Positions 23,553 through 28,486 of a DNA stretch of 28,486 nt are shown piece by piece (position 1 is the stretch's first letter; each line of letters opens with the position of its first letter). Both the position numbers and the translations under genes were made by a program. This DNA comes from NIOZ-UU13 sp964444135 (lineage in GTDB: Bacteria > Planctomycetota > Phycisphaerae > Sedimentisphaerales > Anaerobacaceae). The stretch spans positions 1 to 28,486 of the forward strand of contig CAYUFX010000059.1 in assembly GCA_964444135.1 (NCBI GenBank), in the 5' to 3' direction. The notes under the pieces were generated by a model. That model did no database searches and was not told where the DNA came from. It saw only the letters and a list, made by a program, of their open reading frames with translations.

Positions 23553-24251
23553 ATGAAACGCTATGCTATTGCAATCGCAGTCGTGGTGTTAATGAGTATG
23601 CTGTTGTCAGTGCAGACAGGGGCACAAACAGAAAATGACAAGCCTATTATCCCAAAAGAGAAAATAATCTTGTGGAACGGCAAAGATTTTACCGGCTGGA
23701 AGCTGTTTACACGTGAGCCTGAGCACGATGTTACCAAGACATGGTCGGTGGCCAATGGCGTGGTTCAGTGCGTGGGCAAGCCTGCCGGCTATATGCGGAC
23801 CGAGAAGAACTACGCCGATTACCTGTTCCATGTGGAATGGCGATGGCCTGAAAAAGGCGGCAACAGTGGTGCGCTCGTGCATATGAGCGGCCCGGACAAG
23901 GTCTGGCCGAAGAGCCTCGAATGCCAGTTGGCTTCCGGTAACGCGGGTGACTTCTGGCTCATCGGCGAAGGACGAAGGTATCTGGAAAATATCGAGACCG
24001 CAGAGCACGCCAAGGGAGACGACCGTGTCAGGGAGCGCAGGGTCAGAAAGCTCAAAGACAGCAGCGAAAAGCCGCTCGGCCAATGGAACGCATACGATAT
24101 CATCTGCAAGGACGACTGGGTAGTGGTTTTGGTGAACGGCGTCTTACAGAATATTGCGACCAAAAGCTCGATAACGTCCGGTAAAATCTGCCTGCAGAGT
24201 GAAGGCACGCCGGTTGAGTTCCGCAACATCTATGTCGAGCCGCTCGAATAA
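23553..24251 (+). CDS. Secreted DUF1080 protein (3-keto-disaccharide hydrolase family)
   Basis: 232 residues. AAAGGAGA precedes the ATG, and residues 1-~24 form a Sec signal peptide ending near VQTGAQ. The family pattern follows: ILWNGKDFTGWKLF, TWSVANGVVQCVGKPAGYMRTEKNYADYLFHVEWRW, NSGALVHMSG, SLECQLASGNAGDFW, and a closing LQSEGTPVEFRNIYVEPLE. The fold is a concanavalin-like beta-sandwich. Members of Pfam PF06439 are described as hydrolases of 3-keto-disaccharides, cleaving after another enzyme has oxidised C3. Sitting 17 bases after three predicted oxidoreductases, it fits the cleavage step of that pathway outside the cytoplasm. Confidence 0.92.
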   Translation: MKRYAIAIAVVVLMSMLLSVQTGAQTENDKPIIPKEKIILWNGKDFTGWKLFTREPEHDVTKTWSVANGVVQCVGKPAGYMRTEKNYADYLFHVEWRWPEKGGNSGALVHMSGPDKVWPKSLECQLASGNAGDFWLIGEGRRYLENIETAEHAKGDDRVRERRVRKLKDSSEKPLGQWNAYDIICKDDWVVVLVNGVLQNIATKSSITSGKICLQSEGTPVEFRNIYVEPLE

Positions 24252-24271
24252 GGGCAGTTCACGGACTGCCC
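24252..24271. repeat. Hairpin between the convergent DUF1080 gene and propeller pseudogene
   Basis: GGGCAGT (24252-24258) and ACTGCCC (24265-24271) form a 7-bp stem with a 6-base loop directly after the DUF1080 stop. No T tract follows, so it is at best a weak terminator. It extends into TGCCCCTAC, the same end sequence as the element at 19138-19211. Confidence 0.5.
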
Positions 24272-24590
24272 CTACTAACGATTGTGCTGATATCGATGAG
24301 GTGCATTTGTCGGCCGTTGCCGGCGTGCGGTGAGTCAATGACGACGCTACGGCAGTCGGGACTGAAACGCGGATGCGTATCGCATTGCCATTCGCCCGTG
24401 TATTGCGGCGGCAAATAGAAATGGCCGAGCGGAATTTTTCTGCCGGTTGCTACATGGTAGAGATAGACGGTTTGTTTCCGCTCTCTGTCGGGATAGGTGT
24501 CGTTGAGAATCCATTCATTACCCGGTAGATATGTGCAGTGGCCGTTTTGGGGCATAACATCTTTGCCGATTACTTCAACCCTTCGGCTGC

Positions 24591-24636
24591 CCCTTCGACT
24601 CCGCTCAGGGCTAAAGGCTAAATCAGGGCGGGCCTT
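24591..24636. repeat. CCCTTCGACTCCGCTCAGGG dispersed element inside coding sequence
   Basis: CCCTTCGACTCCGCTCAGGG at 24591-24610 and the following TAAAGGCTAAATCAGG...GGGCCTT match, on the opposite strand, the segment at 15800-15846 (CCCTTCGATTACACTCAGGG and a TCAGGACAGGCTT end). Here it lies within a stretch (24580-24633) translated as RPDLAFSPERSRRGSRR, which interrupts the expected EDGTDK-VEVIGKD of the propeller without breaking the frame. Confidence 0.65.
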
Positions 24637-25001
24637 GTCTGTGCCGTCCTCGTAGAGATAAAAGGCGCTTCCGTGCGATGGATGCCAGGCCCAGGCGAGG
24701 ATGTGGCGCGGGTCGCGCCAGATGAAGTGCGAGGTTTGGCCATAGCTGTCCACGATGTGGGTGTCCGAGCCGTCGGGTTTTGCGGTTAGCATTCGTGTGC
24801 CGAAACTCCGCATTCCTTTTGCCCGCCAGCGGTGCAGAAAGATGAATCGAGACCCGTCAGTATTGAATAACAGGTGATTGAAGTAATGCTTTGGTTCTTC
24901 GGGATTGCCGGGTATTTGGCCGAATTTGGCGATATCCGCAATGGAGATTATTAAATCCCGGGTGCCGGTCTTAAGGTCGATACGGAAGATGCCTGAGTCG
25001 T

Positions 25002-25145
25002 TAGTGTTCCGATGAATCTCTCAATGAACGGGTTTTGCCAAGAACTTCGATATGCAGTGCGAACTTCCGTTATATCGCAGCTTTCCAGAAAACCTCCTAC
25101 ACCGTTACCATAAATCCCGTCATTGTCACGGAATAGATACTTCGG
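25002..25145 (-). mobile_element. Integrase-core (rve, IS3/IS481-like) transposase fragment
   Basis: The minus strand encodes PKYLFRDNDGIYGN, then ITEVRTAYRSSWQNPFIERF and IGTL. This matches the end of the DDE integrase core, where the RDNDG Asp is the second acidic residue and the Glu of NPFIERFIG is the third. Only ~48 codons remain, cut on both sides, with no terminal inverted repeats visible. It is the scar of an insertion that damaged the propeller gene. Confidence 0.75.
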
Positions 25146-25239
25146 CTGCACACCAAACGGCATACTGGAACAGCCCGCGAGCACAAACAAGACAAGAAGG
25201 TTACAGAGGTTTATCAGAAGGTTCTTTAATAGTATTCAT

Positions 25240-25579
25240 GCCGCCAAGATAATACAATTAGTCGTATGCAGCAAGTTCACGTAAGTCCTGCAGTGACAAA
25301 GAGGACGAAGTTATTCGGTGGGACACGTAACATCTGGCGGAGCGAACGCCCCGTGCCTCTCATCAAGGCCGTCCTTGCCTTAATCCATGAAGACGTTGCT
25401 CTCGAAGACGCCACTGCCATACTGGAGACAGGGTCTGACTGTAGTGATCCAATTTCGGAAACGTGACGAACTGCGCCCAATAGAACAGTTGAGAATGCAA
25501 ATCGCTTGTCGCTTCCAAGAAGAATCGAGAATATATAGCGAGGTTCCAGCGTGTGAAAAATAATTTGGATTAAAGGCTT
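25240..25579. other. Gene-free region beside the pseudogene
   Basis: Both strands have short open frames (for example 25266-25466) without a ribosome site, codon bias or recognisable motif. The sequence may be decayed remains of the gene or insertion sequence that ended at 25145. No hairpin or promoter stands out. Confidence 0.4.
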
Positions 25580-26668
25580 CTATAACTGTTTTTTTACTGC
25601 CTGGGCGTGGATTAGTTCGAACACAGCTTTTATGAATTCACCATCCAGGCCGGTCTGTTGTGCTTTGGCTATGTGGTCCTCAAGAAGGGTCTCCCATCGG
25701 TTGAGCTGCAAAACAGAGATGTTATGCTGTTGTTTCAGTTTGCCGATTTCCTCGACCCAATTCATTCTCTCTGCAAGGTCCTGTATGATTCTCGAATCCA
25801 CCTGGGTGATCGCCGCACGCAGGCGTGCTATTCTTTTTTTTAGTTGTTTATCTGCAAATGCCGTGTCTCGAGCCCTGAGTCTATCGAGCAGCTCAATTAA
25901 TACCTGAGGTGTAATCTGCTGTTTTGAGTCACTTAGTGCCTGGTCAGGATTAATGTGGGTCTCTATCATGAGGCCCTTGATTCCGAAATCCAAGGCCATT
26001 TGAGAGACTGGTTCTATTAAATCTCGATTGCCGGCTATGTGGCTTGGGTCGCATATCAAAGGCAAGTTTGGGAGCAGCCTTTTGAGCTCAATCGGTATCT
26101 GCCAGTTGGGACGGTTGCGATAATCCATTTCGATGTAGGTTGAAAAACCTCGATGTATCGCAGCGAGTTTTCGTATGCCGGCGTGATAGAGTCTCTCGAT
26201 CGCTCCCAGCCATAGGCCAAGCTCAGCGCTGATTGGATTCTTTACTAAGATGGGTATATCAACTCCTTTCAGGGCATTGGCTATTTCCTGTACGACAAAG
26301 GGACTTACGGTCGTTCTTGCCCCGATCCAGAGGATGTCAACGTTATTCTCAAGGCAAAGCTCAATATGCTTTGCGTTTGCCACTTCAGTTGTAGTCAGTA
26401 GTGATGTTTCGGCCTTAACATTTTTGAGCCACGCCAGACCAATTTTGCCAACACCTTCGAAGCTGTCCGGGCGTGTGCGAGGCTTCCAGAGTCCGGCACG
26501 AAAGACCTTCACATTGGGAGACTTTGCCAGCTCTCTGGCAGTTAAAATCACCTGTTGCTCGGTCTCGGCGCTACAAGGGCCGGCAATAACCCAGGGAATT
26601 CTATCGAATCTCAACCATGTTGAGATGTCCAACAGATTCTTGTTCAGATCTTTTAGCTTTTCAGACAT
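25580..26668 (-). CDS. Bifunctional DAHP synthase (class I beta) / chorismate mutase type II
   Basis: 362 residues. The N-terminal part (~20-262) is 3-deoxy-7-phosphoheptulonate synthase, the first shikimate-pathway step, which condenses PEP and erythrose 4-phosphate. It shows GPCSAE at 30-35, KPRTRPDSF at 62-70, the metal/phosphate region IHRGFSTY near 171-178 and CDPSHIAGNRD at 206-216. The C-terminal ~90 residues (LRAAITQVDSRIIQDLAERM to AVFELIHAQAV) are an all-helical AroQ-type chorismate mutase, which makes prephenate. The domain order, synthase first, is that of Bacteroidetes-type fusions, in which the mutase can mediate feedback control. No other aromatic-pathway gene is adjacent. Confidence 0.92.
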   Translation of the reverse strand: MSEKLKDLNKNLLDISTWLRFDRIPWVIAGPCSAETEQQVILTARELAKSPNVKVFRAGLWKPRTRPDSFEGVGKIGLAWLKNVKAETSLLTTTEVANAKHIELCLENNVDILWIGARTTVSPFVVQEIANALKGVDIPILVKNPISAELGLWLGAIERLYHAGIRKLAAIHRGFSTYIEMDYRNRPNWQIPIELKRLLPNLPLICDPSHIAGNRDLIEPVSQMALDFGIKGLMIETHINPDQALSDSKQQITPQVLIELLDRLRARDTAFADKQLKKRIARLRAAITQVDSRIIQDLAERMNWVEEIGKLKQQHNISVLQLNRWETLLEDHIAKAQQTGLDGEFIKAVFELIHAQAVKKQL

Positions 26669-26979
26669 CGATTTTCATAACCATTCACCGGTCCTACCAT
26701 AATCCCTTTTCATATCGGGGATAGTGATAACTACATCAAGTGCAATGTTCTCACATTTCCAATATATTATACCTGCAATTCACCTTTTCTGACAGTAATT
26801 CGCTCCAAAGCATCGCCACTTTAGTTGCATTTCGCCGAGGCGTACCTTAATACCAAGACGGACGTAATTTTCGGAAAGGACAAGGGAAGAACACCTCCTG
26901 CTATCCGGCTGAACAAAGTGCTTCACGCAGGAGAATCCCGGATAGCTTGTCCTGATTCAGACTTCATCCTGTCGTCGTC
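26669..26979. other. Gene-free spacer between two minus-strand genes
   Basis: A 311-base gap. A plus-strand open frame at 26825-27073 is the shadow of the oxidoreductase gene and has no support. The only structure seen is the interleaved inverted repeat at 26895-26946. A promoter for the DAHP synthase gene should lie in the left part, but no convincing boxes were found. Confidence 0.45.
26895..26946. repeat. Interleaved inverted repeats (pseudoknot order) after the oxidoreductase gene
   Basis: CTCCTG (26895-26900) pairs with CAGGAG (26928-26933), and GCTATCCGG (26900-26908) pairs with CCGGATAGC (26938-26946). The order A-B-A'-B' permits an H-type pseudoknot or two alternative hairpins in the 3' untranslated part of the minus-strand oxidoreductase mRNA. 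Confidence 0.5.
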
Positions 26980-28323
26980 TTACCCGTTGAGGGTCCAGCC
27001 TGGGCGGTACTGGCGGCGCAGGAGATCGTTGCCCTCAGCACTGTTGGTGACGCGACCACTGGCGCCGTCGTAATCGAGCTTCTTGCCAACACGGTAGGCA
27101 ACAAGACCCAGCAGCATCATCTCGTTCGCCGTGCCACCATAGTCGAAATCACAATGCGTCTTCAGGTCGCCCTTACACGCATCGACCCATTCCCTCTGGA
27201 AGTGCCCCAGCGGGGGAATCACCTCATCCTTTGTCCGCCTCTTGTGATACGTCAGGTCGGCGTCGTCGCCGAAGGGCAGCAGAATCCGCGAATCGAAATC
27301 ACAAATAACATAACCCCTGGTGCCCTTGAACATAGCACCGTGTCCGATACTGTTCAGATCGACGTATTTCTTCGGCGATCTCGGCATCATGCCGCCCTGG
27401 TACCAGTGGACGCGGATAGGCCCTCGCCAATCGTTCGGGGGGATATCGAAAGAGGTGTGCAATTCGACGGGTGAGACTTCAGGATTGAACTTCTCGCCCT
27501 CACCTTCTGCCGTCGTCGGAAGACCCGCGTCAATCGCATTCCACACCAGGTCGATCGTATGACTGCCCATATCGCCGACCTGGCCGGTGCCGAAATCCCA
27601 GTACATATTCCACGAGAGGCAATTCGCACCGGGGCCGCCGGAGAAGTACTCCGGATTGTAGGGATGGAACGGCGACGGCCCAATCCACAGGTCGTAGTTG
27701 AGGGTTTTTGGCGGCGTGCCTTTGGCGGGCAGGTAGCCCGTTCTGCGAATCTGGCGATTGCCCCATGCATAGGCATCTGTCAACTCGCCAATCGCTCCAT
27801 CTTTGATCAGCTCGCGCACACGCTCGAAGTTTGGTTTTGCGTGACGCTGTGTTCCTACCTGCGTTGCCAGCTTGTGTTTGTTCTTGAGATAGTTCGCGCG
27901 GACCACGCGTGCTTCTTCCACGGTGTTACCCAGTGGCTTCTCACAGTAGCAGTGCAGGCCGCGATTCATCGCCCAGTTGGCGACGAAAGCGTGCGTGTGA
28001 TCCGTGGTGCAACAGATCACGGCATCGAGGTCCTTTTGTTCAAGGCATTTACGCCAATCGACGTATGTTTTGGCTTTTGGGAACTTCTTGGCGGCGCTGG
28101 CGATGTGGTTCTCATCGACGTCGCACAGAGCTACGACGTTCTCGCTCGAGATCGCGTCGAAATGCGCGAGGGCCCGGCCCCATGTACCGATAAGGGCGAC
28201 ATTGAGCTTGTTGCTGGGCGCGTTGGCGCCGGAGAGTGTGCCGCTGGGTAAGATGATCAATCCGATTCCGGCGGCTGCGGTGGATTTCAGGAACTGGCGT
28301 CGTTGAACGATTTTGATCCTCAT
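26980..28323 (-). CDS. Tat-exported Gfo/Idh/MocA family oxidoreductase (distinct subfamily)
   Basis: 447 residues. AAGGAG lies ~7 bases before the ATG. The Tat signal is VQRRQFLKSTAAAGIGLII, and the Rossmann strand LNVALIGTWGRA lacks the usual GxGxxG, having GTWGRA instead. EKPLGNTVEEARVV contains the EKP motif, and GTQRHAKPNFERV corresponds to the third conserved block. The later DLWIGPSPFHPYNPEYF, WNMYWDFGTGQVGDMGSHTIDL and GMMPRSP blocks are typical of the large planctomycete Tat oxidoreductase group and separate it from the three tandem copies at 19415-23535. It is an exported sugar or polyol oxidoreductase of unknown substrate. Confidence 0.92.
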   Translation of the reverse strand: MRIKIVQRRQFLKSTAAAGIGLIILPSGTLSGANAPSNKLNVALIGTWGRALAHFDAISSENVVALCDVDENHIASAAKKFPKAKTYVDWRKCLEQKDLDAVICCTTDHTHAFVANWAMNRGLHCYCEKPLGNTVEEARVVRANYLKNKHKLATQVGTQRHAKPNFERVRELIKDGAIGELTDAYAWGNRQIRRTGYLPAKGTPPKTLNYDLWIGPSPFHPYNPEYFSGGPGANCLSWNMYWDFGTGQVGDMGSHTIDLVWNAIDAGLPTTAEGEGEKFNPEVSPVELHTSFDIPPNDWRGPIRVHWYQGGMMPRSPKKYVDLNSIGHGAMFKGTRGYVICDFDSRILLPFGDDADLTYHKRRTKDEVIPPLGHFQREWVDACKGDLKTHCDFDYGGTANEMMLLGLVAYRVGKKLDYDGASGRVTNSAEGNDLLRRQYRPGWTLNG

Positions 28324-28486
28324 GATTTTTTCTCCTTTGTTATGGTTTTAGTTGTTTGCTATAAAGCCGAAAACATTAAATTTACGCATTAGGACAACTG
28401 GATGCAAGAGAAAAAGTGAGACTATTCAACTAAGGGGTGCGACCAGATATTCTGGCAGGGCTATGCAGCCCGTTTTCGCAGGTCCC
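28324..28486. other. Upstream region of the last gene, to window edge
   Basis: Non-coding as far as visible. It holds the ribosome site of the oxidoreductase gene. A weak minus-strand box pair (TTGCAT, 17 bases, TAAATT) can be drawn but matches consensus poorly, so no promoter is claimed. Confidence 0.35.

Larger units (their letters stand above)
24259..25239 (-). pseudogene. Broken mosaic gene: lipoprotein start, integrase fragment, oligogalacturonate-lyase-like propeller tail
   Basis: Three blocks on the minus strand. (1) From 25239, ATG-AAT-ACT-ATT-AA(A)G then LLINLCNLLVLFVLAGCSS is a lipoprotein signal that reads in frame only if one A is removed, so there is an early frameshift. (2) 25145-25002 encodes an integrase-like fragment in the frame of the signal. 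(3) From about 25000 to 24259, in another frame, NDSGIFRIDLKTGTRDLI continues without stop through HYFNHLLFNTDGSRFIFLHRW to NGHCTYLPGNEWILNDTYPD, TGEWQCDTHPRFSPD and GNGRQMHLIDIS. That is the C-terminal blades of an oligogalacturonate-lyase-like propeller. A 184-codon open frame from the ATG at 24813 is what a gene caller would report. The N-terminal blades are lost, so the protein is probably non-functional. Confidence 0.7.

Overview
The window looks like chromosomal DNA of an uncultured planctomycete, most likely of the Phycisphaerae/Sedimentisphaerales type. This is inferred from the gene set and was not tested by a search: a prepilin-like protein with a DG motif near its C-terminus, several Tat-exported Gfo/Idh/MocA oxidoreductases, a DUF1080 (3-keto-glycoside hydrolase) protein, an oligogalacturonate-lyase-like beta-propeller, a DAHP synthase-chorismate mutase fusion, and many short dispersed repeats between genes. 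No tRNA, rRNA or CRISPR array was seen.

Layout. 1-1,450: the 3' end of a secreted-protein gene with a clear terminator, facing a minus-strand prepilin gene whose leader is interrupted by an in-frame palindromic element. 1,557-5,514: threonine aldolase, a secreted parallel beta-helix protein, a YbjQ-family protein and a lipoprotein. 5,530-7,353: a mini-ORF and a two-gene ABC exporter that is visibly AT-rich. 7,452-9,078: two uncharacterised proteins (one membrane-anchored) and a convergent acylphosphatase. 9,196-12,109: a promoter, a GAF-SpoIIE phosphatase, cytidylate kinase and a PlsC acyltransferase, closed by a terminator. 12,236-14,851: a minus-strand XPD/DinG-like helicase that appears fused to a C-terminal PD-(D/E)XK nuclease. 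14,867-15,912: a gene-free kilobase with a near-consensus promoter, a run of hairpins (candidate ncRNA), a microrepeat and a ~100-bp-period repeat array. 15,913-18,786: a 957-residue membrane protein with a cytoplasmic coiled coil and exported cadherin-like domains. 18,787-24,251: more repeats, a promoter, three tandem Tat oxidoreductases and a DUF1080 protein, which reads as one glycoside-catabolism operon. 24,259-25,239: a mosaic pseudogene (lipoprotein start, integrase fragment, beta-propeller tail). 25,580-28,323: DAHP synthase-chorismate mutase and a fourth Tat oxidoreductase, both on the minus strand.

How the parts fit. The oxidoreductase/DUF1080 operon suggests extracytoplasmic oxidation of glycosides to 3-keto forms followed by cleavage. 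The beta-helix, the propeller remnant and the DUF4185-like lipoprotein fit a polysaccharide-degrading lifestyle. The best candidate for an undescribed system is the helicase-nuclease gene, with the divergent promoter and structured RNA about 280 bp from its start. The second theme is the density of short dispersed elements, at least two of which sit in frame inside coding sequence.
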